Shown in pieces: positions 7,681 through 15,803 of a stretch of 36,495 bases of DNA. The DNA lies in contig MNVA01000237.1 in assembly GCA_001871325.1 (NCBI GenBank), positions 1 to 36,495 of the forward strand, in the 5' to 3' direction. The DNA is from Ignavibacteria bacterium CG1_02_37_35 (lineage in GTDB: Bacteria > Bacteroidota > Ignavibacteria > Ignavibacteriales > Ignavibacteriaceae). A program made the translations under genes and the position numbers. The notes below the pieces were generated by a model. That model was not told where the DNA came from. It saw nothing but the letters and a program-made list of their open reading frames with translations, and did not search any database. Position 1 is the first letter of the stretch, and each line of letters begins with the position of its first letter.

Positions 7681-8292
7681 TCATTTGCCTTTCTTAAGTA
7701 ACCGAAGTTCTTCTGATAATACGTTTAAAGAATTTTCACTCTTCTTCATTCCCGTTATATCAATTAACGCGATCTGACACTTTTTATCCGGTTCAAGAGC
7801 GTTCTCTATCTCTAAAGCTTCCAGAAGAACGTGGAAGAGAGATTTATCTTTGTTCAGCACGTTTAATTCACACGTGTGTTTTACACGAGAGCTGAAAACT
7901 GTTTTAATAAACGAATTAAAAACATCCTTTTCCTCAACAGGAATAAAAGTAATTAAACGCCTACCGATTAATTTATTCCGGTCAATTCCTAACATTTGGC
8001 TGGCGCTTAAATTTACTTCTTTTATTACGCTCTCAACATCCAGAGTAAAGTAAGGGATGGGTGAAAAATCGAAGAGTGCTACATATTTATTTCTTGACAC
8101 TTCCAGCTCTTCTTGCGCTATTCTAAGTTCCTGATTTTGATGTTCCAGTTCTATCTGATGTACCTGGAGCAGATGCACTAATCTTTGAACATCTTCCACT
8201 TTTTCAACAACCGGTGTTTTCCGTTTCGGTTCGATTTTATCCTTCAACTGAGAATTGGTGGTTTTGGCTGATTGTTTTTCTATTCGTTTCAT
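7681..8292 (-). CDS. PAS-domain signalling protein without output domain
   Basis: A 203-residue protein with a basic N-terminus (about 1-35), a helical or coiled-coil linker (about 35-72, rich in Glu/Gln) and one PAS domain (about 73-185; YVALFDFSPIPYFTLD then NLSASQMLGIDRNKLIGR). There is no kinase, cyclase or DNA-binding domain, so it probably acts by binding another sensor. It follows the CheB/CheR-PAS fusion by only 14 bp, and coiled-coil plus PAS is also the layout of that protein's C-terminus, which makes it a likely partner. The ligand cannot be told; no heme or flavin signature is evident. Confidence 0.85.
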   Translation of the reverse strand: MKRIEKQSAKTTNSQLKDKIEPKRKTPVVEKVEDVQRLVHLLQVHQIELEHQNQELRIAQEELEVSRNKYVALFDFSPIPYFTLDVESVIKEVNLSASQMLGIDRNKLIGRRLITFIPVEEKDVFNSFIKTVFSSRVKHTCELNVLNKDKSLFHVLLEALEIENALEPDKKCQIALIDITGMKKSENSLNVLSEELRLLKKGK

Positions 8293-8306
8293 TTTACAGT
8301 ACCTTA

Positions 8307-11258
8307 TTATTTTATATTTGGGCTCTGGATGGCAAGAAGAATAAGTTGCGATTCTTTATCTCCCTGAAAGATCTCACGTGCATTTAAGAGTAATTTTCTT
8401 TTACCGATTTTTTTAAACTTATACTCGACTTCATAATCTTCAAAAAAACTGTTTTCGGGAATTATTTCTTCAAGCAGTTTCCGAAGTTCAGGGATATCCC
8501 AATTATTATCTTCAAGTTCGTAAACAAATTTACCTACAGTTTTTTCGCTAACGGTATGAAACAGTTTATAATAAGACCGGTTAGCTGAAAGTACCTTTAA
8601 ATTTTTATCAAGAATAAGAAGCGAATCTCTCACGGTATCAACAATATTGTCCGAATACTCTCGCGCAAGCTGAACTTCTTGATTTAACTTATGGATCTCC
8701 TGGTAAGCAGATTTTAATTTGTGAATATGGGTAAACGTTACCACAAGACCATCAATAATATTGCTTGTCGTCCGGTAAGGTAATATCCGCATTTGGTACC
8801 AAACGCCGTCATTGGTTTGTAACTCAATTTCTTTATAAACAAGAGTCGCCAAAACTTCTTTCGCATCCTCAATAAATTTTTCATATTTAAGATTTGTTGC
8901 GATGTGGTTTATCGGTCGTCCAATGTCGGAAGGAATAAGGTTGATAACCTTTGTTGCGTGATGCGTAAATCTTTTAATACATAAATTATTATCAAGAAAG
9001 ATGGTCGGAATATCAATGCTGTCTAACAGGTTTTTCATATCGTTATTAATGACTGATAATTCATCATTCTTATTTTGAAGCTCGGTGTTTACCGTAATTA
9101 ATTCTTCATTTAGCGACTGTAATTCTTCTTTGGAAGTTTCCATTTCTTCATTAGAACTTTGCATCTCCTCGTTAGTAGACTGCATCTCCTCGTTGGTAGA
9201 TTTAAGCTCCTCATTGGAAGTTTCCAATTCTTCAATGGTTGACCGCAAATTTTCTTTGGTAGATTTTAATTCGTGTTCAAGCTCTGTGATGATTTTTTCT
9301 GATTTTTTTTCATAATGAACTTTTTGGGAAACCGGCATTTTTTCCTCCGGTAGTACCTCCTCAAAAATGAGCAGCAATGCACCTTCCATCGCCGGTTCTT
9401 TGATCGGTCTAACAGTCAGATTTACTAATTGGAAGCTGCCGTTAGTTTTTATCTTTAAACCTGTTGCAGTTAGCGATTTTCTGCTTGCTAAAACTTTTCT
9501 GATCAATGCAGGAAGTTCTTGTTGTAATCCTTCGCGCGCCATTTCAAAAATATTCATCTTGGCTTCACCATGAGTAAGCTCAAGGTATTTGCCGGTTCTT
9601 CCATGAATATAAATTATTTCTCCATGTTCGGTTACGATCACACAATTTGGCGAATAGCTTTGCAGAATAACCTTTTCCGCTATCCGGGTAATGTTTTTTA
9701 CTTCGGTCTTGTTCATAATAATCTCATTAGTTTTTGCTATCGCCCGCGAGATCGGGAATTCTACGATCGACTGTGCCGAGTAGATGGAATCTCTTCTTTT
9801 GTAAATTTTCCATTTTTTATCTGCCATTGAAAAGAGATCAACAAACCCGCTGATCGTTTCCGATGAACCGAGGAAAAGTATTCCGTTTGGCAAAAGGCTA
9901 TAATGGAAAATAGGGATTATCTTTTTCTGTAATTCGGTATTTAAATAAATTAAAAGATTGCGGCACGAGATCAGATCGAGCTTCGTAAACGGAGGGTCTT
10001 TGATTACGCTTTGCGGTGCGAAGATCAGCATTTCTCTTATTTCTTTTCGAATATGAAATATATTCCCATTTGAAGTAAAAAAGCGCTTCAAGCGTTCTTT
10101 ACCAACGTCTGTTTCAATTCCTGAAAATGTGCCAAGCCGGGCTTTTTCAATTGCGTTGCTATCAATATCAGTTGCAAATATCTGCACGTTGAAAAATTTC
10201 TTTGCTTCATCCATACATTCCCGTAAAGTAATTGCAATGGAGTATGCTTCTTCCCCGGTAGAACATCCGGGCACCCAAATTCTTATCTGCTCATTCTCCG
10301 ATTTATTTTTTATTATGCCTGATAATACAATCTTTAATTTCTCAAAAGATTCGCGATCTCTGAAAAAATTTGTTACTCCTATTAAGAGTTCCTTAAACAA
10401 ACTTTCAATTTCTGCCGGGTTTTCCTGGAGGAGACGGATATAATTTGGAACAGTATCCAATTGAGCAACGTTCATTCTTCTTTCTACCCGGCGGTAGATC
10501 GTATTTTGTTTGTAGAGGGAAAAGTCGTGTCCGGTGTGAGTTCGAAGCAGAATGAAAATTTTTTGAAAGGTATCGGGAATTTTACTAGAAGTATTTGCTC
10601 TCTCTAAAAATAATCCATTACCTTTTTGAGAAATATATTTTATTAACTGATCAGGCATTCCTTCGGGAGGAAGGATGTAATCGGCTAAACCGGTTTTAAT
10701 GGCGCTGCTCGGCATACCGTCAAACTTTGCTGATTTTGGATCCTGAACCATTACCATCCCTAATCCATTCTTCACTGCTTTTAACCCTGCGCTCCCGTCT
10801 GAAGCCATACCGGAAAGAATTATACAAATAGCTTTTTCTCTCAGATCCGCAGAGAGTGAGTTGAAAAAAAAATCTATGGGAAGCCGGAAGCCATGCGCTT
10901 CAAGAGGTTCTATGAGTTGGATCGTTCCGTGGAGTATTCCTAAATCCCGATTAGCCGGAGCGACATAGACATGATCAGGGTGAATGACCATTCCGTCTTC
11001 AGCTTGAAATAATTTCATCTTAGTAGATTTTTGAATAAGCTCAGGCATAATGCTAATATGCGTTGGATCTAAATGGGACACGACGATAAAAGCCATACCG
11101 GTACTCTCAGGCATACTTCCAAAAAATCTTTCGAGAGCCTCTAAGCCGCCCGCTGACGCCCCAATACCAACCACATAAAACGGATTATTTGAAAATGATA
11201 TTGCTCCGGCATTCTTCTTTTTTTTGACCGGTGACCGCTTGGGAATTGTCTTCTTCAT
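8307..11258 (-). CDS. CheB-CheR-PAS fusion sensor/methylation protein
   Basis: A 983-residue multidomain protein. The CheB methylesterase domain (about 27-210) keeps the catalytic set: Ser in GIGASAGG, His in SHLDPTH and Asp in SGMASDGSAG. The CheR methyltransferase follows (about 225-495), with its helical N-terminal domain and the SAM motif WVPGCSTGEEAYS. A first PAS-like region is followed by a long coiled coil of near-tandem repeats (SNEEL/STNEEM type, about 650-740) and two further PAS domains. The last one (about 870-983) is of the same subtype as the four PAS repeats in the 23350-26304 kinase. There is no histidine kinase domain. No chemoreceptor or flagellar gene is in the window, so it likely serves a non-chemotactic pathway. 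It is tightly linked to the downstream PAS gene. Confidence 0.92.
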   Translation of the reverse strand: MKKTIPKRSPVKKKKNAGAISFSNNPFYVVGIGASAGGLEALERFFGSMPESTGMAFIVVSHLDPTHISIMPELIQKSTKMKLFQAEDGMVIHPDHVYVAPANRDLGILHGTIQLIEPLEAHGFRLPIDFFFNSLSADLREKAICIILSGMASDGSAGLKAVKNGLGMVMVQDPKSAKFDGMPSSAIKTGLADYILPPEGMPDQLIKYISQKGNGLFLERANTSSKIPDTFQKIFILLRTHTGHDFSLYKQNTIYRRVERRMNVAQLDTVPNYIRLLQENPAEIESLFKELLIGVTNFFRDRESFEKLKIVLSGIIKNKSENEQIRIWVPGCSTGEEAYSIAITLRECMDEAKKFFNVQIFATDIDSNAIEKARLGTFSGIETDVGKERLKRFFTSNGNIFHIRKEIREMLIFAPQSVIKDPPFTKLDLISCRNLLIYLNTELQKKIIPIFHYSLLPNGILFLGSSETISGFVDLFSMADKKWKIYKRRDSIYSAQSIVEFPISRAIAKTNEIIMNKTEVKNITRIAEKVILQSYSPNCVIVTEHGEIIYIHGRTGKYLELTHGEAKMNIFEMAREGLQQELPALIRKVLASRKSLTATGLKIKTNGSFQLVNLTVRPIKEPAMEGALLLIFEEVLPEEKMPVSQKVHYEKKSEKIITELEHELKSTKENLRSTIEELETSNEELKSTNEEMQSTNEEMQSSNEEMETSKEELQSLNEELITVNTELQNKNDELSVINNDMKNLLDSIDIPTIFLDNNLCIKRFTHHATKVINLIPSDIGRPINHIATNLKYEKFIEDAKEVLATLVYKEIELQTNDGVWYQMRILPYRTTSNIIDGLVVTFTHIHKLKSAYQEIHKLNQEVQLAREYSDNIVDTVRDSLLILDKNLKVLSANRSYYKLFHTVSEKTVGKFVYELEDNNWDIPELRKLLEEIIPENSFFEDYEVEYKFKKIGKRKLLLNAREIFQGDKESQLILLAIQSPNIK

Positions 11259-11275
11259 TGTAAACTCATATAAGT

Positions 11276-11281
11276 ATTATA
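11276..11281 (-). promoter_or_regulatory. Possible extended -10 promoter for cheB/cheR-PAS
   Basis: The minus strand reads TGCTATAAT, a perfect extended -10 motif (TGnTATAAT), ending about 17 bp before the ATG of the CheB/CheR gene. No good -35 box precedes it. It would give a very short leader. Confidence 0.4.
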
Positions 11282-11322
11282 GCACGGTAACCCGCATGGT
11301 TTAATTTTGATGGATGATGGAA

Positions 11323-11502
11323 TGGCGCAAAACGCCACAAATTTCCAGATACAAAAACAACCTGCCTTTCCGACGGGATAATAACCGCACAGCCATAAAT
11401 GGATTGTGCTACACGAATAAATTCCGCTAAAGCGGAATACATTTTTAGCATCATCGTTTACGATGATTTTTTCGACCAGCGATACCGTTTACGGTATCGC
11501 TG
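11323..11502. repeat. Cluster of five intergenic hairpins
   Basis: Five consecutive inverted repeats fill 180 bp of the kaiC-like/cheBR gap. They are TGGCG/CGCCA (11323-11337), GCACA..CCAT/ATGG..TGTGC (11387-11409), ATTCCGCT/AGCGGAAT (11421-11438), ATCATCGT/ACGATGAT (11450-11467, followed by a T-run on the plus strand) and CAGCGATACCGT/ACGGTATCGCTG (11477-11502). The last two share the centre CGTTTACG. It could be a transcript terminator or processing region after the kaiC-like gene, or a pile-up of small repeat elements. The 62-codon open frame across it is not credible. Confidence 0.75.
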
Positions 11503-11632
11503 ATTTTTGTAAAGGTGAAACATATTCTTTGAACGTAAATTCATCTTATGGAAAACTAACAATTTAATCCTCTAAAAACAATCTTCTCCGAATTAATTAG
11601 TGCTCTTTTACTCTCTGAGAACCACTTAATTT

Positions 11633-13381
11633 TTATAACTTTTTCTTTTTCACCTTTTTTGTTTCAACATCTCCCGCCCGGCTTTTAGCCATCTTTTCCT
11701 TGTCTACAGAGAAGCGTTCATTTATTGCCGTTTCAATTCCGATAACTTTTAGCGCCTCAGATTTTTCAGCTTCAAATTCAGAACGGAGTACAACGATCTG
11801 AGCTTCCATTGATTCCCTCTTCCGCTCAATTCCAAATTGTTTTCGGGCAATTTCCTGTTGACGCAATAATTGTTCCGCCTGGTCTTTGGTCTCACGCGAT
11901 AACCGCGCCGAGCCGGTCAATACGCCTTCCGGACCAACATAAACATCAAGCAATTCAATTCCATTGTTGGTTAGTTTGAACTCGCGAATTTGATTTGAAT
12001 GTGCCATACCGCGCGATTTAAGAATATACAAACCTCTGTTCCGTTCGCCGCCAATTTCAATATCACGCAGCAGCAGCCAGGTATCTATCAAAGATGAAAT
12101 ATAGGTATCGGTGTTCTCCATATTGGTATCGGCAGAAGCAAGATTCGTAAAAAAGGCAGTGATCCTCTTCATCTTTAAAAAATCTACAAGGCGCACTAAC
12201 ATTGTATTTACTTCCGTTTGATTTTCTCCTAACACAAACGCATTAATAGGATCGAGGATAACGATGTCCGGGACAAATTTATTGATTAGGTTAATACTCG
12301 TGGTTAAATGATTTTCTAAACCGTAGAGTGTCGGTCGTGTCGCATGAAACTTTAACAATCCCTTTTTCCTCCAGGGTTCTAAATTTATTCCTATTGAACT
12401 CATATTACGCTCAATCTGATTTGGGGATTCTTCGTAAGTAAAAAAGAGAACCCGTTCACCCCTTTTACACGCCGCTTCAACAAATTGCGCTGCGATGCTC
12501 GTTTTGCCTGTTCCGGCAGTGCCTGAAACGAGGATTGTACTTCCATGGTAATAACCTTTACCGGAAAGCATAGTGTCAAGACGCGGAATTCCAGTTGAAA
12601 TTCTCTCAAACGAAGAGAAGTAATCTAACCCTAAAGAAGTAACAGGTAACACAGAAAAACCATCTTCATCAATTAGAAAAGGATACTCGTTCGTACCATG
12701 GGTTGAGCCGCGATATTTTACAATGCGCAGCCGTCGAATGGACGATTGATCAATCACGCGATGATCGAGAAGAATGACGCAATCGGAAACATACTCTTCC
12801 AATCCTTGCCGTGTTAGCGTGCCATTGCCCCGTTCTCCGGTGACTATCGCCGTAACACCTTTCTTTTTCAACCAGCCGAATAACCGCCGCAGTTCTGTAC
12901 GAACAATAGCAGCGTTAGGCAGAACCGTAAAGAGTGATTCAATAGTATCCAGCACAACTCGCTTAGCTCCGATGCTTTCAATTGCACTATGAATACGAAC
13001 AAACAACCCTTTCAAATCATATTCACCGGTCTGTTCGATTTCACCCCTTTCAACATCAATGTGTTCAAGCCAAATCTTTTTTTGCTCAACCAGATGATCC
13101 AGATCGAATCCTAAGGAAGCAACATTTGCCGTAAGTTCTTTTGCGGTTTCCTCGAATGAAATAAATACACCCGGCTCATTATAAATCGTAGCGCCGCGCA
13201 CGAGAAATTCCATCGCAAAAAGAGTTTTTCCGCATCCCGCGCCTCCACATACAAGCGTCGGTCTTCCTTTCGGTAATCCTCCTCCTGTGATCTCATCAAA
13301 TCCTTGGATACTTGTTGGGGATTTTGGGAGAACTTTTCGTTGAATTTGCGCTTCCTTTTTTGCCATAATATTTTTATCCAA
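11633..13381 (-). CDS. KaiC-like double-domain RecA-fold ATPase
   Basis: A 582-residue protein with two tandem KaiC/RecA-like domains. The first (about 20-250) has Walker A GGAGCGKT (46-53) and the catalytic Glu pair in ISFEE. The second (about 265-490) has Walker A GTAGTGKT and the Glu pair in TYEE. A charged coiled-coil tail (about 495-582) replaces the cyanobacterial C-terminal segment. At the position of the cyanobacterial autophosphorylation pair Ser431/Thr432 it reads YISSLIDT, so two hydroxyl residues are kept (aligned by eye from memory). No kaiA or kaiB is present, so a stress or signalling switch is more likely than a clock. The start is TTG (Met1) with AGAGGAA upstream, or the ATG at codon 6. 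Promoter P3 lies upstream; the CheB/CheR gene lies downstream. Confidence 0.9.
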   Translation of the reverse strand: MDKNIMAKKEAQIQRKVLPKSPTSIQGFDEITGGGLPKGRPTLVCGGAGCGKTLFAMEFLVRGATIYNEPGVFISFEETAKELTANVASLGFDLDHLVEQKKIWLEHIDVERGEIEQTGEYDLKGLFVRIHSAIESIGAKRVVLDTIESLFTVLPNAAIVRTELRRLFGWLKKKGVTAIVTGERGNGTLTRQGLEEYVSDCVILLDHRVIDQSSIRRLRIVKYRGSTHGTNEYPFLIDEDGFSVLPVTSLGLDYFSSFERISTGIPRLDTMLSGKGYYHGSTILVSGTAGTGKTSIAAQFVEAACKRGERVLFFTYEESPNQIERNMSSIGINLEPWRKKGLLKFHATRPTLYGLENHLTTSINLINKFVPDIVILDPINAFVLGENQTEVNTMLVRLVDFLKMKRITAFFTNLASADTNMENTDTYISSLIDTWLLLRDIEIGGERNRGLYILKSRGMAHSNQIREFKLTNNGIELLDVYVGPEGVLTGSARLSRETKDQAEQLLRQQEIARKQFGIERKRESMEAQIVVLRSEFEAEKSEALKVIGIETAINERFSVDKEKMAKSRAGDVETKKVKKKKL

Positions 13382-13506
13382 TATATTGTTATTCCTCTTC
13401 CAAGGAATAAAATTTGTTATAATTTTGCTTCACACCGAATATTTATCTTTCATCAGCGCAAAACAGCTTTTTAGAAAAGATCCTTTTTTTTAAGAAATCT
13501 CAATTA

Positions 13507-13568
13507 AGTATAAACAAATCGGGGAGATAAAAAAATAGTCCAAAAGGATGAAAAAGGGATGAGATTTT
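13507..13568 (-). promoter_or_regulatory. Regulon promoter P3 (kaiC-like)
   Basis: Minus strand: operator CATCCCTTTTT then CATCCTTTTG (13541-13561), here a nearly perfect 11-bp direct repeat; then 5 nt, a poor -35 (TTTTTT, 13530-13535), 17-nt spacer and -10 box TATACT (13507-13512). About 125 bp of leader precede the kaiC-like start, the longest of the seven. This copy best shows the repeat structure of the operator. Within 13382-13596 I see nothing else. Confidence 0.68.
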
Positions 13569-13596
13569 ATTTTATCCTAAATTACGCACAACCCTC

Positions 13597-15243
13597 TTAT
13601 TTGATGAGAAAAGTATAAATTTTCCCGTCTTTAAGGCTCGCAATTTTGGTCATGCTGATATGTTTTTGCAGTTCATCAATGGAAAAAAGGTAGCTTCGGG
13701 TGGAGTTAGTTAACCAAACGAGACAGACATCTTCTCCTTTTCTCCAACTTTCTTTTGGATTCCCCGTAATATCAAAAAGTTGGGGTGAGTTGTAAAATCT
13801 TTTTGGCGGACTGCATTTGGTTGTTAAACACGTTAAAATATAAACCGCTTCCGGTTCATTGCTGTAGAGGGTATAACTTTTCCCCAGATGCTTATGCTGA
13901 TTCAGATATTTTATCGTTCTGTTTTCCCTCCATTCTTGAGAGCTGAAACCCCATCCGGCTTGCAAGATAAACTGTTCAGTAACTCGGATCGTTTTCTTAA
14001 CCGGGAAGCTCATCAGTAGTACAATACCGATAACAACGAACAAAGTAATTGATTTTAGATGAGTCTTCTCTCTTAACCATATGAGAACTCTCTCTGCAAT
14101 AAAAAACAAAATGAAAAGCATGGGAATATAGATCGGAGAAAGTAGTCTATCGGAAATCCGGTCATAGGCGGTAGTCGTTGATGAAATAAGAATGATCCCT
14201 GCATACAATAATACAAAAAGGAGACTCGGACCAATGAGTTTGATGCCATCTCCGTTCCAAGATATGTGTCCCGATGATTTGAAAAAAATCCAAATTACCG
14301 GAAGTAGTAAAATTAAAATGAAAGAAATCCCGGTCAAATTCAACGGCAAATACCAGGGGAGAACTGTCTTGTAAAGAAAACTAAAATTTTCAAATAGTGT
14401 ATAAGAAGATGAGGCTCTTAACCCGACAAGTGTTCCCGAAATGAAATAATTTCTTATAATCCAAAGAGAGATCGGCAAAACCGTTATAAGTAAGAAGATA
14501 ACGGAATGCCAAAACTTTTCTTTATTCGAATTCTTCGACCAAAACACAACACTGAGAATACCCGCTGCAATCATAATGACACCGGTGTACCGGGTAAGAC
14601 AAGCCAAAGAAGCTGAAGCCGAGAAAAGGAACAACGAAATAAAGTCCCCCTTCATTTGATATTTTCCAAAATAATAAAGAAACAGTAGTACCAAAAAAAT
14701 AAAAAGGAGTTCAGACAAAACCATAAAAGAAGCTTGAATAAGCGTGTACGAAAGAAGAACCGATACTATTCCTAAAAATACTAACGCAAATGAATTCAAG
14801 TACCTTAACAACAATAAACCGGAGAGATAAATTATAAACCCGAAAAGAACTGCATTTAAATAACCTGCCGCGATTCGCGGATCTACTAAGGTTGTTTTTT
14901 TTATGACTGCTAAGATGATTGAATAGAGCGGTGGCTGAATAACCAAATGCAAACCGTTATAGGTTAGAAAGCCGTTGTCTTCCGCTAAGTTACTTGCGGC
15001 GGATAGATAAGCCGCCGAATCAGGGGTCAGACCGGCGCCGTACCGGTAAGTAAGGGACAAAATAATCGCCGCCCCGATGATTCCTACTATCCCCGATGTT
15101 ACGTACTTAAAAAGGTTTCCATCTTTTAATCGTTTCGCAAAATGAATAAATTCCAACCCAGAGCATTTAATTGAATTTAAATGTGGAACTCCATCAGTAG
15201 GGATGCTTAAATGTTTATCAGATGTTTTCAAACTATGTTCCAT
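13597..15243 (-). CDS. GT39-like polytopic membrane glycosyltransferase
   Basis: A 548-residue protein with about ten or more hydrophobic segments. It has the layout of the ArnT/PMT (GT39, PF13231-like) family: a first membrane helix near 48-68, then an extramembrane loop with the acidic motif GLTPDSAAYLSAASNLA (about 72-88), where the Asp is the usual catalytic residue. These enzymes move a sugar from a polyprenyl-phosphate donor to a protein or lipid on the outer face of the inner membrane. The soluble C-terminal end (about 440-548) is typical. The substrate is unknown. It follows the small eRF1-like gene by 30 bp. It may contribute to surface glycosylation together with the GT4 fusion upstream. 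Confidence 0.78.
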   Translation of the reverse strand: MEHSLKTSDKHLSIPTDGVPHLNSIKCSGLEFIHFAKRLKDGNLFKYVTSGIVGIIGAAIILSLTYRYGAGLTPDSAAYLSAASNLAEDNGFLTYNGLHLVIQPPLYSIILAVIKKTTLVDPRIAAGYLNAVLFGFIIYLSGLLLLRYLNSFALVFLGIVSVLLSYTLIQASFMVLSELLFIFLVLLFLYYFGKYQMKGDFISLFLFSASASLACLTRYTGVIMIAAGILSVVFWSKNSNKEKFWHSVIFLLITVLPISLWIIRNYFISGTLVGLRASSSYTLFENFSFLYKTVLPWYLPLNLTGISFILILLLPVIWIFFKSSGHISWNGDGIKLIGPSLLFVLLYAGIILISSTTTAYDRISDRLLSPIYIPMLFILFFIAERVLIWLREKTHLKSITLFVVIGIVLLMSFPVKKTIRVTEQFILQAGWGFSSQEWRENRTIKYLNQHKHLGKSYTLYSNEPEAVYILTCLTTKCSPPKRFYNSPQLFDITGNPKESWRKGEDVCLVWLTNSTRSYLFSIDELQKHISMTKIASLKDGKIYTFLIK

Positions 15244-15273
15244 CGTCCGTTTGTGATAAAATTTAGTTGAAAT

Positions 15274-15654
15274 CTAAGTTGAATAATATCCTCTGACTTT
15301 TGCAGCAATTTGTGGTTCGGTCATATTGTCCGCAGTCTCAAGATTAATGACTCGCCCGTTTCGCTTTCCCCTTTCAAAACGTTTTTTAAATTCAATTTTT
15401 GCCTCATCCGGTCCGACGATCAGAAGAGACTCTGCATCACTCACCAGCGAAATTACCTCATCATAATATTTTTTCAGACGATTTGTAACCCGTCTATTGC
15501 TCATTTCCTCCGCTGAGATTTTTTGAGCTCCATCAGAGAATCTAACATATTTCTCAATTTCTGATGGAATTGATTTAACCTCTCCCAGAGTACCCGTGAT
15601 ACTTACGATCACTGCTTCATTGTGGTCAATCCACAAACCGACTTTTCGATTCAT
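15274..15654 (-). CDS. Small eRF1 domain-3-like protein
   Basis: A 126-residue soluble protein beginning MNRKVGLWIDHNEAVIVSI, with SLLIVGPDEAKIEFKKRF in the middle and TEPQIAAKVRGYY near the end. The alternating hydrophobic strands and the GPDEAK motif resemble bacterial homologues of eRF1/Pelota domain 3 (baeRF, sometimes annotated as translational machinery or host attachment proteins). These have been proposed to act in ribosome rescue or stress, but the function is not established. A clear AAAGGAG site precedes the ATG. It lies 30 bp before the GT39-like gene and may be co-transcribed with it. The family call is from memory of the pattern and is of moderate certainty. Confidence 0.6.
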   Translation of the reverse strand: MNRKVGLWIDHNEAVIVSITGTLGEVKSIPSEIEKYVRFSDGAQKISAEEMSNRRVTNRLKKYYDEVISLVSDAESLLIVGPDEAKIEFKKRFERGKRNGRVINLETADNMTEPQIAAKVRGYYST

Positions 15655-15803
15655 TTTAGCTCCTTTAACTGTTATGTTGCTTTATAGTATTGTTGTTTAA
15701 CTTTTTGTTTTTTGTGTCAAGATATTTTTGGCGCTTTATTACCATTGCATCAATCATCAAAACTCAACCTTCAACCATTCGGTTACTGCGCATTATTGCT
15801 TAA

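Noticed and set aside
11266-11454. Open frame of 62 codons upstream of the CheB/CheR gene
   Set aside because: It lies in the hairpin cluster, and its codons are dictated by the palindromes; no ribosome-binding site.
11633-13381. A true circadian clock locus
   Set aside because: Only a KaiC-like protein is present; kaiA and kaiB are absent and the C-terminal region differs.
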